Part shown: positions 1-8,517 of the stretch, one piece after another | Layout of the letters: each line of letters starts with the position of its first letter | Numbering within the stretch: the stretch's first letter is position 1 | Origin: Candidatus Melainabacteria bacterium | Lineage (GTDB): Bacteria; Cyanobacteriota; Vampirovibrionia; Obscuribacterales; Obscuribacteraceae | Direction: 5' to 3' | Assembly: GCA_016716405.1 (NCBI GenBank) | Contig: JADJWK010000002.1 | Location: 1,240,001-1,304,000, forward strand | DNA: 64,000 bases | The notes under the pieces: generated by a model | What the model was told of the DNA's origin: nothing | The model's input: only the letters and a program-made list of their open reading frames with translations | The model's database searches: none | Position numbers and translations under genes: made by a program

Positions 1-853
1 AGGGTCTTCCCTCCCGGTCCACCATCATGTCCACCCGGGCATAGCCGCTGCAGGACAGGGCACGGAAAGCCTTGACCGCCAGCTCTTTGGCCAGACCGGT
101 AGTGGTTTCGCTGAGCTCGGCAGGCAGGATGAACTCGGTCATGCCTTTGGTGTACTTAGCCTCGTAATCGTAGAAACCGGCTTTGGACTTCGGTCTCAGC
201 TCGAGGATCGGAAGCGCCTCCAGGTGATTGCCGTTGCCGTTGGCTCGCTGGCTGTCTTCCAGGACACCGACCGTGATTTCCTGACCGGTGATATAGCCTT
301 CGATTATGGCGCCGCCATATTCGGTGATGGTTTCGCGGATGATTCTCTCCAGATCATCGGGCTTTTCGATCTTCTGCACTCCCACCGACGAGCCTTCTTT
401 CAGAGGCTTGATCATCACCGGAAGCTTGTCTTCGAGCTCCTCTATCCAGGCAGTGTCTTTCAAGTCGCTCTTGCCGACGATCTTCGTCGTTGGATAAGGC
501 AGACCTTCGGCGCTGAGCACCCGTTTGGTGAGGATCTTGTCCATGGCCAGTGCGCTGGCCAGCACGCCGGAGCCGGTGTAGGGGATGCGGAGCAGCTCTA
601 ACAGCCCCTGGACGGTGCCGTCCTCGCCATATTTGCCGTGCAGGCAGAGGAAGGCCACCTCGATCTTGCGGTCTTTCAAAGTGGTGGCGATATCGGTATC
701 AACGTCGAGGAGCTCGGCGTTGACATAGCCCAGTCTTTTCAGGGCGGCATGGCAGTTGGCGCCTGAGCGGAGGGATACTTCACGCTCGCTCGATAGTCCA
801 CCGTAGAGAACTCCGATTCTGGTCGATTTGTCGATTACAGGCAACTCTTTCAT
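1..853 (-). CDS. ddl: D-alanine--D-alanine ligase (3' end outside window)
   Basis: This gene ligates two D-alanines for the peptidoglycan pentapeptide, using ATP in the cytoplasm. Translated from the ATG at 851-853, it begins MKELPVIDKSTRIGVLYGG and shows the Ddl N-terminal signature LYGGLSSEREVSLRSG, then LCLHGKYGEDGTVQGLLE, YTGSGVLASALAMDK and PVMIKPLKEGSSVGV of the ATP-grasp fold. About 284 of an expected 310-360 residues are present. The missing part would hold the C-terminal metal-binding residues. It starts 3 bp after the murB stop, so it is the third gene of a murC-murB-ddl operon. Confidence 0.93.
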   Translation of the reverse strand, partial: MKELPVIDKSTRIGVLYGGLSSEREVSLRSGANCHAALKRLGYVNAELLDVDTDIATTLKDRKIEVAFLCLHGKYGEDGTVQGLLELLRIPYTGSGVLASALAMDKILTKRVLSAEGLPYPTTKIVGKSDLKDTAWIEELEDKLPVMIKPLKEGSSVGVQKIEKPDDLERIIRETITEYGGAIIEGYITGQEITVGVLEDSQRANGNGNHLEALPILELRPKSKAGFYDYEAKYTKGMTEFILPAELSETTTGLAKELAVKAFRALSCSGYARVDMMVDREGRP

Positions 854-856
854 GAT

Positions 857-1759
857 CTATTTCTCCCACACCGCCATCTCTTCGGCGCCGAACTCACCCA
901 GGGTCTTCCATTCCGGCTTCAGACGAATCGCATAGGAATCGTACACGCAGGCTTGCATCCTTTGCAATAAGGACGTCACTTCTGTCGACGTAGCCTTACC
1001 AAGATTGATCACAAAGTTTGCGTGAATAGCCGAGACCGCAGCCTGGCCTTCCTTGAGATTCTTGGCACCGGCCTGATCGAGGAGATAGCCGGCAGCCCGC
1101 TCAGGCTCAGGGTTCTTGAAGGTGCTGCCGGCATTGGGCCAGCCTATGGGCTGGGTGCGCCAGCGGTAGTCCTCATTGTGCCTGGTCGCCTCTTCAATGG
1201 AAGAGGCATCGCCTTTCTGGAGCCGGAACCGCGCCGAGACCACGACATGCTTGTCTGGTTTGAGCTTGCAGGCTCGATAGACGAAGTCCAGCTCTTCCGC
1301 CTTATAGACTTTGAGGTCGCCTTCTTCGGTATCGTAAACAGTGGCGGACTCCAGGATATTGGCGATGCAGCTCCCGTGCGCTCCGGCGTTCATGATCACC
1401 GCACCGCCGGCGGTGCCCGGTATGCCGACGGCGAACTCCAGACCGGAAAGTCCCAGGTGGGCCGCCTGTTTGGCCATATGGGGAAGCCTCGCTCCGGCAG
1501 CCGCTTCGATGACATCAGGCTCGGGATTATTGATCTCGGTCAGGTAAGCGGTGCGGATAACGGTGCCTTTCACTCCGGCAGAGGAGATCAAAAGGTTCGA
1601 GCCGCCGCCGATGATAAACCAGGGCTCGCCTCTCTGTTCGAGCCTGCCTACCAGCTCGACGAGCTCGTCGAGGGTGCGAGGATGGCACAGCCGGGTGGCT
1701 TCCCCTCCTATCTTAAGGGTGGTGAAGCGAGCCAGCGGAGCATTAGTTGCTTCTTCCAT
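857..1759 (-). CDS. murB: UDP-N-acetylenolpyruvoylglucosamine reductase
   Basis: This FAD enzyme reduces UDP-GlcNAc-enolpyruvate with NADPH to UDP-MurNAc. The sequence shows TTLKIGGEA near the N-terminus, the FAD-binding GGGSNLL around residue 52, GIPGTAGGAVIMNAGAHG around residues 113-130 and GSTFKNPE with the active-site Ser region near residue 212. At 300 aa it is the usual length of the short (type II) MurB. Its start overlaps the murC end by 17 bp, which implies translational coupling. The identification is secure. Confidence 0.95.
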   Translation of the reverse strand: MEEATNAPLARFTTLKIGGEATRLCHPRTLDELVELVGRLEQRGEPWFIIGGGSNLLISSAGVKGTVIRTAYLTEINNPEPDVIEAAAGARLPHMAKQAAHLGLSGLEFAVGIPGTAGGAVIMNAGAHGSCIANILESATVYDTEEGDLKVYKAEELDFVYRACKLKPDKHVVVSARFRLQKGDASSIEEATRHNEDYRWRTQPIGWPNAGSTFKNPEPERAAGYLLDQAGAKNLKEGQAAVSAIHANFVINLGKATSTEVTSLLQRMQACVYDSYAIRLKPEWKTLGEFGAEEMAVWEK

Positions 1760-3272
1760 TGGGCTCTTTATTTTTGAGAAGTTCCAGAATCTGCGGTCCC
1801 ACCGCGGTGATGTCTCCGGCCCCGATAGTCATGACCGTGTCGCCGGGCTCCAGGAGCTCGACAATCGCAGCGGCAAGAACCGGGGTGGGACCGCCAATAT
1901 ACCGGCAGCTCCGGTTGAGCACCGCATGGGAGAAGGTCTCGGAATTGATTCCCTCGATGGGCTTGCCCCTGGCGATATAGACGTCGGTGACGAGCACCAG
2001 ATCGGCATCGCCAAAAGACTCGCAGAAAGCTTTCCAGTGATTTTTGAGCCTGGTCGGCTGGTGAGGCTGGAAAACCGCCACCAGCCTGGAGCCCGGACTG
2101 CTCGAGCCGGCTATGAACTCCCGGGCGGCTTTCAGGGTAGCGGCGATTTCGGTGGGGTGGTGCGCATAGTCGTCCACCACGGTGACACCGGCTTGCTTGC
2201 CGAGTATCTGGAAACGCCGGTTGACGCCTTCGAATTCAGAAAGAGAAGCGGCGATGGTCTCGAACGAAATACCGAGCTCGATGGCCACGATACAGGCTAC
2301 CAGGGCATTGCTCTTGTTGTGGGTGCCGGGCACCCTCAATTCGATCTGCCCGAGGAGGCTGCCCTCCCGATAGACACGCATGGAGAATGCCCCACAGGGC
2401 TCGTAACTGTACTGGCTTTCATGCTCGCCGTCATGGAGCCCGTAGGTGACGATCCGGGGTGCCCCGGGAGCTGTCTGGCTCTGACCCTCTTGTTCTTGAG
2501 CCAGGGCCAGCCGGCGGCAACCGGCGTCGTCCACACAGAGGATGAGAATGTCGCTTGTCTGGCGAGCGAAAACCTGCATCGATTCGAGAATCTGCTCGAG
2601 ACCACCCGGATAATTCTCGAGATGATCCGTCTCGATATTGGTGATCACGCCTATATGCGAATTGACTCTGGTCTGGGTACCGTCGCTCTCGTCGATTTCG
2701 GCGACGAAATATTCGCCGTCGCCATGCCTGGAATTCGCTTTGATCTTGGAGAAAACACCGCCGACCACCACGGACGGGTCGAGATCACCGTCGATCAGGA
2801 CCTGGGCGACCATACCAGTGGTGGTGGTCTTGCCGTGGGTCCCGGAGATTCCGATGAGCTTGCGCCCCCGGGTAAGCTGAGCGAGCATCTCGGAGCGGTG
2901 CCTGATGGGCAGACCCAGCCGTTTGGCTTCAACGAGCTCGGGGTTGTCCGGGCTGATAGCGGTGGAGACAACCACCACCGACGCACCGTTCACATGGGCG
3001 GCTTCATGGCCGACATGGACTCTGGCACCCTTCTCGCGGAGCTCCCTGAGGATGGCAGAGTCGGCTTTATCCGAGCCGGATACTTCTTTGCCCCGGGCCA
3101 GAACCAGCCTGGCAAGGGCGGACATGCCGATTCCGCCGAGACCGATAAAGTGAAATGACCCTTCTACCTCGTCGATCTCTATCTCAGAAGCGTTACTGAA
3201 TGCCTTTTCCTGCACGACCCCAGCACAGTCAGAAACTTTGATTTCCAATTTAATCCCTCTGGCCGATTTCAA
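1743..3272 (-). CDS. murC: UDP-N-acetylmuramate--L-alanine ligase
   Basis: This cytoplasmic ATP-dependent ligase adds L-Ala to UDP-MurNAc, the first step of stem-peptide assembly. It has the dinucleotide-like loop HFIGLGGIGMSALA at about residues 41-54, the P-loop GISGTHGKTTTTGMVA at about 144-159, and the Mur ligase motif DDYAHHPTEI near 366. At 509 aa it is slightly longer than the usual 450-480. The extra length is an N-terminal stretch of about 38 residues before the family core, so a downstream start is possible. It is the first gene of the murC-murB-ddl operon. Confidence 0.95.
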   Translation of the reverse strand: MKSARGIKLEIKVSDCAGVVQEKAFSNASEIEIDEVEGSFHFIGLGGIGMSALARLVLARGKEVSGSDKADSAILRELREKGARVHVGHEAAHVNGASVVVVSTAISPDNPELVEAKRLGLPIRHRSEMLAQLTRGRKLIGISGTHGKTTTTGMVAQVLIDGDLDPSVVVGGVFSKIKANSRHGDGEYFVAEIDESDGTQTRVNSHIGVITNIETDHLENYPGGLEQILESMQVFARQTSDILILCVDDAGCRRLALAQEQEGQSQTAPGAPRIVTYGLHDGEHESQYSYEPCGAFSMRVYREGSLLGQIELRVPGTHNKSNALVACIVAIELGISFETIAASLSEFEGVNRRFQILGKQAGVTVVDDYAHHPTEIAATLKAAREFIAGSSSPGSRLVAVFQPHQPTRLKNHWKAFCESFGDADLVLVTDVYIARGKPIEGINSETFSHAVLNRSCRYIGGPTPVLAAAIVELLEPGDTVMTIGAGDITAVGPQILELLKNKEPNGRSN

Positions 3273-3396
3273 AAGCCTGCTTGAGCAGACCTGTATGCGA
3301 GCCCAGGCAGTACCTTGAAAACGAGGGACCTTAGGTACTCGCCTTTGCCAGACTCAATATAGCCGGAATCTTCTAAACACTCAACGAAACTAGCGT

Positions 3397-3669
3397 TTAG
3401 CTTCCGGCCTTGAGCAGCTGGATCTTCTTGGTGAATCTGGACTTCTTGCGGGCACCGGTGTTGGAATGGAGCACACCTTTGGATACCGCTTTGTCCACGA
3501 CCACGAAATAATCTTTGAGAGTCTCATCCACGCCATCGACGTTGCTGGACTTGAGCGCTTCTTCCAGTCTCGATTGCTCGGTTCTGATTCTGGATTTCCA
3601 GACCCGGTTGCGGACACGGTTGCGCTCCGCGGTTAGAACTCTCTTCTTTGCAGATTTGATATTAGGCAC
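3397..3669 (-). CDS. rpsT: 30S ribosomal protein S20
   Basis: This is the small basic protein that binds the 5' domain of 16S rRNA. The sequence MPNIKSAKKRVLTAERNR is the S20 N-terminal signature, and the 90-aa length is typical. The start is a GTG at 3667-3669 preceded by a good Shine-Dalgarno (GGGAG, about 5 nt upstream). It is transcribed alone, with about 125 bp to murC downstream and 230 bp to the next gene upstream. Confidence 0.96.
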   Translation of the reverse strand: MPNIKSAKKRVLTAERNRVRNRVWKSRIRTEQSRLEEALKSSNVDGVDETLKDYFVVVDKAVSKGVLHSNTGARKKSRFTKKIQLLKAGS

Positions 3670-3789
3670 GACTTCTCCCGCCTGGCCATGACATTAACGG
3701 AAAGGGATTCTAGCATATAAGCTCCTGCACCGTGGTCTGGAAGCCCGTCCCCGGTAAGCATTTGGTTACTTAGATTCTATTAATAGGCA

Positions 3790-3816
3790 AAGGCGCTCTC
3801 ACAGAGAGAACGCCTT
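3790..3816 (-). terminator. Stem-loop downstream of the 3900-4268 gene
   Basis: An 11-bp stem (AAGGCGCTCTC / GAGAACGCCTT, one mismatch) closes a 5-nt loop about 84 bp after the stop of the minus-strand gene at 3900. Only a short T stretch (TTTG) follows on the minus strand, so termination is plausible but the signal is weak. Confidence 0.4.
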
Positions 3817-3899
3817 CTCAGAGTTCTATCGGCGCAGATCCGGGCGGTGGCGGGAGTAATGCCGGAGCCTTTCTCTGCTTGAATAGAGCTAATTCGAGC

Positions 3900-4268
3900 C
3901 TAGACCGTCAGTTTGTCGGCTACCGGGAATGAATAGCCTTTGTTGTTCAGATAGGCGAAATCTTGCTTGACCTGCGTATATGCTTCTCTGGATCCGTACT
4001 CGGATGCAGGCCCGGTACCGGTGCTCTCGGGCAGTCCTTCGGCCCGCTTGTCGGCCTGGGCGATGATCTGGACCGCTGCCTGCTCGGATGTGCCCTCTTT
4101 GGCATTGCTCTCGATGGAGCGCTCGACACTGGCAACCGTCGAGTCGGTAGTCCCGGCGGCAGGCTTGTCGGCGCGAGTCTCCATGCCTTCATGTATCCTG
4201 GCGAAACTCAGCCCATCACCTTGTGGCTCGGGTTGCTCGTGCTTGCCCTCATTAATAATGTCAGCCAT
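3900..4268 (-). CDS. Small acidic hypothetical protein
   Basis: I do not recognise this 122-aa protein. It starts MADIINEGKHEQPEPQGDGL, has no signal peptide or membrane segment, and is rich in Glu, Ala, Ser and Thr. Its C-terminus reads like a short helix-turn (DFAYLNNKGYSFPVADKLTV). The frame stays open upstream to 4415, but the ATG at 4268 gives the more protein-like N-terminus and has GGGAG about 14 nt upstream. It is a single-gene unit between rpsT and the palindromic repeat at 4496. Confidence 0.55.
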   Translation of the reverse strand: MADIINEGKHEQPEPQGDGLSFARIHEGMETRADKPAAGTTDSTVASVERSIESNAKEGTSEQAAVQIIAQADKRAEGLPESTGTGPASEYGSREAYTQVKQDFAYLNNKGYSFPVADKLTV

Positions 4269-4483
4269 TTCTGTCTTGGTTACTCCCTTTTGTTGGTCCA
4301 CACACCAGCTATTGGATAGGGAAAGGCTTCTCTTCGATTTTGCCTGGAAATGCCCGACCGGTGCGCTTCCATCCCTTTCTGTTACCAAGTTACCCGGGGC
4401 AACCATGATCGTCAATGCGGATAATACGTAGTCGAGTCTAAATGACAGCTAATACTTGTTCTTATATAGAATTCGAGCCACTG

Positions 4484-4525
4484 TTTTTTGAGACCTCAAC
4501 CGATATCGGTTGAAGTTTCAAAAAA
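4484..4525. repeat. Dispersed palindrome, copy 1 (core 4496-4513)
   Basis: The core is the perfect 18-bp palindrome TCAACCGATATCGGTTGA. Imperfect arms extend it to 42 bp, with a T6 run at the left edge and an A6 run at the right edge. It lies 24 bp beyond the stop of the minus-strand gene at 4549. On the minus-strand transcript the stem runs U6...A6, the reverse of an intrinsic terminator, so its T/A edges do not by themselves argue for termination. Confidence 0.9.
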
Positions 4526-4548
4526 CGGGTCTCCTGGGTCATGGCTTC

Positions 4549-5964
4549 TCAGTTTTTCGACACTTTCCAGTCGAACAGATAGCGGATCTGGACGTACGGG
4601 GGCGATCCCTTGGGAAGCGGGTCCAGGGGGGAGGCCGCTTTCAGGGCATCCATGGCGGACTGGTCGACTTTCGCGTCCCCGGAACCGTCGACTATTGCCG
4701 GGTCTACGATTTTGCCGTCCCGGGTAATGGAGAAGACGGCGACTACGGTCTTCTGATTGAAGCCTTTAGGCGGGCTCCATCTTGCTTGAATGTCCCGTTT
4801 CATCTTAGCCATATAGGGACCGAAATCGACATCGGCGACATCCTCCTCTTCCTCCATATTCTCTTCAGGCTCGGGCTCTGGCTCGGGTGCAGATTCTGCT
4901 TCTGCTTCTGCTTGCCTGGCGGCGGCTTGCTGAGCCCGGAGGCGCTCTTTGGCTTCGAGGCGGGCTTTCACTTCGGGCATTTTGTCCAGGGGGTGGCCGA
5001 TACGCACATGCTCGGGGCGCGAGCTCTTCACCGGGACTCCTGGCGCTATGGCCAGGATCTCCCTGGCATCCTGGGGCACGGCCAGGACAGGCTCCTGGCT
5101 CTTGCCGAGAACGTTATGGACCTGGGCGCCGACGCTCTGGCTCACATACTGGGCGACAGTAGCCAGGTCCATCTCTCCGGCTCCGGACTTGAGACCGTCG
5201 AGGAGGCTGGCTATAAAGAATGAGGAATTAGCTACGGAAGACGGGTGAGAAACGGTGCCGGGCTGACTGGCTGCAAAGATCGAGGTATGGGTCTCGTCAG
5301 CAATCGTCTGGAATATTGCCGGGTCCGGGACCGGACCGCCCGGGCTCTCATTTGCCGGGGAAATATCGAGAATGGCGAGGATATAGGGTGATTGAATTCG
5401 CCTTCGCAACTCGGCCAGGGTGTCTTTAAGCTTGATCGTGCCTGTCTCTGGGCTTCCGGAATCGGCTTCGTAAAAACAGAGCCGGAGGTCCCGGCCGTCG
5501 GGGGTGGGGATATAGCGAGTGTTGAAATAGAGAATCACGAGATCGTTGGGAAGGGCGTGCTTGAGTAGCCACGGCTCCCCGAGACATTTCACTATATTTG
5601 TCTTGATTGCTTTGTTGTTGGTGACCGACAGGACTCGTTTCGGACCGAATCTGCCTATATCAGGGTTCGAGAGGAGGGTAGAGAGACTCAAGGCATTGTT
5701 CTGGGCGAACTTGATTGGCGCAAAGGCCTTGTCGTGAAAAGAATCGAGGGCGACTATAAGTGCCCATTTGTCTCGTAACACAGGCGGCTGAGAGGTTTTG
5801 GCGGCGTTCAGGCTCTTTTTGAGATTTCTCGCCGCCTCCAGCGGGCTCAGCTTTTTGGCTGGAGTGCCGGCTTGCGACGGAGGTGCCGCCGAGAGCAGCA
5901 GCGCCAATAGAGCTGATAGGGCGATTGCCAGAAGGGCTGTTTTCGAGGCATGTCTAGATTTCAT
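4549..5964 (-). CDS. Secreted caspase-fold protein (catalytic dyad lost) with C-terminal TonB domain
   Basis: The 471-aa protein has a signal peptide (residues 1-32, cleavage near SQAG). A caspase/metacaspase-like domain covers about 60-300, with DKWALIVALDSF and DLVILYFNTR. A charged Glu/Pro linker covers about 345-385, followed by a TonB-C-type domain ending at 471 (YMAKMKRDIQARW, VVAVFSITRDGKI). In active family members the strand ending at residue 147 leads to SGHG, but here it reads NTRY. The strand ILAILD (195-200) should lead to a Cys, but here it is Ile-Ser-Pro. Both catalytic residues therefore appear replaced, which suggests a binding or scaffold role in the periplasm. It is 15 bp upstream of the methyltransferase stop side and on the same strand. 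Confidence 0.75.
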   Translation of the reverse strand: MKSRHASKTALLAIALSALLALLLSAAPPSQAGTPAKKLSPLEAARNLKKSLNAAKTSQPPVLRDKWALIVALDSFHDKAFAPIKFAQNNALSLSTLLSNPDIGRFGPKRVLSVTNNKAIKTNIVKCLGEPWLLKHALPNDLVILYFNTRYIPTPDGRDLRLCFYEADSGSPETGTIKLKDTLAELRRRIQSPYILAILDISPANESPGGPVPDPAIFQTIADETHTSIFAASQPGTVSHPSSVANSSFFIASLLDGLKSGAGEMDLATVAQYVSQSVGAQVHNVLGKSQEPVLAVPQDAREILAIAPGVPVKSSRPEHVRIGHPLDKMPEVKARLEAKERLRAQQAAARQAEAEAESAPEPEPEPEENMEEEEDVADVDFGPYMAKMKRDIQARWSPPKGFNQKTVVAVFSITRDGKIVDPAIVDGSGDAKVDQSAMDALKAASPLDPLPKGSPPYVQIRYLFDWKVSKN

Positions 5965-5979
5965 TGCTGAAATTGTAAT

Positions 5980-8241
5980 TCACCGGCTCGTTCTTAATCT
6001 TTCTCCGGTGCCTGATTGTGACCGCAATCGTGATCGGTCGGGTCCCGGGACCTCCGGAGAATCCGTGTCAGACCGACTGGTTCCGTTGTCGGAGCCGAGA
6101 CTTAAATCATTTTCTATATGGGTGATTTGCTCCCGGCTGAGACCGTATTGTCGGTAGACAAGCCTGTCTATCGCAGCCAGGCTGTCTGGATCCGGGTTCG
6201 AGTCCAGCCCGTCGACCAGCTCGATAATCGCCTGATCCAGCTCGGGGCAGGCTTCCGGGATCGGCATCTCCTCCAGGGTCTCGATATCGATTTGAGCCAG
6301 GGCTCGATTTTGCTCCCTGGTCCGCAATCTATAGAGATAGAGCCAGAGGCTCGAGTTCATCCAGGCAAGCGCCAGGCGCAGGTCTATATCTCTGGACTTC
6401 TCCCTGACTCTGGAGTTGGAGAAGCTGTGGATGTTGTTCAGGTGATAGAGACCGCTTTCATCCAGGGCAGCGATGATACGGTCGCCGGTCTGGCGGACCA
6501 TGAGCTTTGGCCGGCCTATGACCTGCGGGTTGAAACCACCGGCATAGAGAAGCTCGCTGTCGACATTGATCCAGTTCCCGTCCCATTCGACTTTGTATGG
6601 TCGAACTGCCGAGCCCGAGCGCAGACCTTTCTTATGGTTTGCCGAAAGCCTGGCGGAAGCGATTACGGTTTTTTGACCGGCCCGGGCTCTGATGCCGGTA
6701 TGACCGCGAAGGACTGATCCGAGCAGGCTGTTGCGGCTCAGGGATCTGGCAATTCTGTCGTCATTCTCGTTGAAGACCAGGCGGAAGCGGCTATGCTCGC
6801 CGGCGACGAGATGCGGCAGGTCGATCCGGTAAGAGACCGGCTTGCTGTAGATAAACGAGCGGAGCCGGATTTTCTCGGAAGACGCGCCATTCGTTTTTCG
6901 CTGGTTATTCTTGCGTCCATACTTGCGCTCGTAGGCGGGGACGCACCAGCGACCGACGGTGGCACCGGCGATGATGCTGTCCGGAAACTCCGTGATGCTC
7001 AGAATCTTTGTATTCTCGATCAGCCCCCGGCGCAGCCTGGCATAACGCCTGCCCGTGAGAAAACTATCCGGCACCAGAAGGACAACGCGCCCGCCGGGTC
7101 TGGCAAAGCGCAAAGAGAGCTCGTGAAAGATCGCGTTGAGACGGATCTTATACTCCGAGGAGAACGGATAGAAGTTGCGATAGACACCGGCCATGGTGCT
7201 GGAGAGCTTTTTCTGATCTCTTGAGCCATAACTGAGGTAGGGCGGGTTGGTGATCACCAGGTCGAAATCGCCGGAGTCCTTCCGGGGAAGAAACCAGGAG
7301 CCGCTCATGGTGGCGGAGACAGGGGACATGGCCGCTATCACCGAATCGGAGAGGATGATATGGCGCCTCAGGGACAGAGCGAGCTCCCCGGTGAGCTTGC
7401 GAAACCGGCGGACTTGTCCTGGACCGGGCTTTCTTCGGGCGAGCTCTCCGATTGCCGGACCCGATGCCAGGAGCACCGAGAGCCTGGCAAGAGACACTGC
7501 CCGGCTGTCTATATCTATGCCATAGACGCTGTCCCGGGCGGCTGCGTAGATCGCTTCCGGATCGGCGCCGCGGCTCTCGAGCAGATTCAGGAAGCCGGTG
7601 AGGAAGTTGCCTGTGCCGCAGGATGGATCGAGGATTTTGAAGCTGTCTTTTCTCGATTTGAGCTCTTTCATGAAATCGGCTGAAAGAGCTGGGAGGCCAG
7701 CCTCGATACAGTACCTCACTACCTCTGGTGGCGTATAGAACTGTCCTTTATTGCGCCTTTCATATTTCGAGACGGTATCGAGAGTGATATCAGTGTCTAT
7801 ATCGATTATGTGGGTGGTGAACTGCTCGAAGAGCCTGCCAATAAGACTCAGATATTCTCCTCTATCCGTCAGGGGAGCGAGAATGTCCGGAATATGCTCG
7901 AGCACTGCTTCGAATCCCCGGATGCGGAGTTCTTGATTATCCCTGTCTCGAGTATATGGATAGAGACCGGTAGTCAGAAGGAACGCGTCGGTTTTCAGGA
8001 TGTCAGATCTTCCAGCCGGTTCGATATCGATGGCGTATTGGTGGAATCCATATTTTGTAGCCAGCCATGACGCGAGAGCCCTCATCGAATATGCGTCCAA
8101 TAGCTCCCTGATGTGCTCGTCTGCTTCGATATCGCTTCGCCCGGCGAGGATATAGGCATTGTTACGGAGTATTGAGCGGGCAGTGAAAAGCCTCAGCTCT
8201 TTGAAGCTGGACGAAATTCTGGCTTGATCTCTTAACGCCAC
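5980..8241 (-). CDS. Adenine-specific DNA methyltransferase, solitary, Eco57I/TaqI-like
   Basis: This would transfer a methyl group from SAM to adenine N6. The 753-aa protein has GQFYTPPEVV (166-175), the SAM motif FKILDPSCGTGNFL (191-204), GIDIDSRAVSLARL (231-244) and catalytic NPPY (322-325). A C-terminal TaqI-like target-recognition region includes a conserved stretch, NNIHSF...RLALAWMNSSLWLYLY, near 610-650. The N-terminal 160 residues show no PD-(D/E)xK nuclease motif that I can see. No restriction gene lies nearby, so it is either an orphan regulator-type methylase or a type IIG enzyme that lost its nuclease. Confidence 0.85.
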   Translation of the reverse strand: MALRDQARISSSFKELRLFTARSILRNNAYILAGRSDIEADEHIRELLDAYSMRALASWLATKYGFHQYAIDIEPAGRSDILKTDAFLLTTGLYPYTRDRDNQELRIRGFEAVLEHIPDILAPLTDRGEYLSLIGRLFEQFTTHIIDIDTDITLDTVSKYERRNKGQFYTPPEVVRYCIEAGLPALSADFMKELKSRKDSFKILDPSCGTGNFLTGFLNLLESRGADPEAIYAAARDSVYGIDIDSRAVSLARLSVLLASGPAIGELARRKPGPGQVRRFRKLTGELALSLRRHIILSDSVIAAMSPVSATMSGSWFLPRKDSGDFDLVITNPPYLSYGSRDQKKLSSTMAGVYRNFYPFSSEYKIRLNAIFHELSLRFARPGGRVVLLVPDSFLTGRRYARLRRGLIENTKILSITEFPDSIIAGATVGRWCVPAYERKYGRKNNQRKTNGASSEKIRLRSFIYSKPVSYRIDLPHLVAGEHSRFRLVFNENDDRIARSLSRNSLLGSVLRGHTGIRARAGQKTVIASARLSANHKKGLRSGSAVRPYKVEWDGNWINVDSELLYAGGFNPQVIGRPKLMVRQTGDRIIAALDESGLYHLNNIHSFSNSRVREKSRDIDLRLALAWMNSSLWLYLYRLRTREQNRALAQIDIETLEEMPIPEACPELDQAIIELVDGLDSNPDPDSLAAIDRLVYRQYGLSREQITHIENDLSLGSDNGTSRSDTDSPEVPGPDRSRLRSQSGTGERLRTSR

Positions 8242-8377
8242 GTGTGTTCTTGCTCGAGGTTCGCGAGCCCTGATCGATATGCGGTCCCGATACGATTGCC
8301 GATTGTATGAACTGGTCGCCGGGAGAGGCTATTCGATCTGGTTCAAGGCTCAGTTATTAACAGGGGTGATTAAATTG

Positions 8378-8406
8378 TCTACAACTGTAGAAAACCTGTA
8401 GAAAAC
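8378..8406. promoter_or_regulatory. Inverted and direct repeats in the divergent methylase/rsmI gap
   Basis: The 276-bp gap between the divergent starts at 8241 and 8518 contains TCTACAACTGTAGA, an inverted repeat with 6-nt arms at 8378-8391. It overlaps two head-to-tail copies of CTGTAGAAAAC at 8385-8395 and 8396-8406. The position suits an operator, but no known regulator site is recognised. Confidence 0.35.
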
Positions 8407-8517
8407 TTGCAATTGTCAGTTATATACAGACGCTGGCCGATTTATGGACAATCGATAGAATGTGCTCGGGTTGGAGCTTTTAAAAGGATCCCCCGACTAC
8501 CCCCGGAGCAAACTCTC

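Noticed and set aside
1551..3158. Long plus-strand open frame (535 codons) opposite murC
   Set aside because: It lies fully antisense to murC and murB, which have clear family motifs; the translation has no domain and reflects GC-rich antisense openness.
3309..3339. Inverted repeat AGTACCT...AGGTACT between murC and rpsT
   Set aside because: It is only 7 bp with a 17-nt loop and no T-run; could be chance.
4484..4525. Copy 1 of the palindrome as a classical rho-independent terminator of the 4549 gene
   Set aside because: On the minus-strand transcript the stem starts with U6 and ends with A6, the reverse of the A-stem-U layout needed for intrinsic termination.
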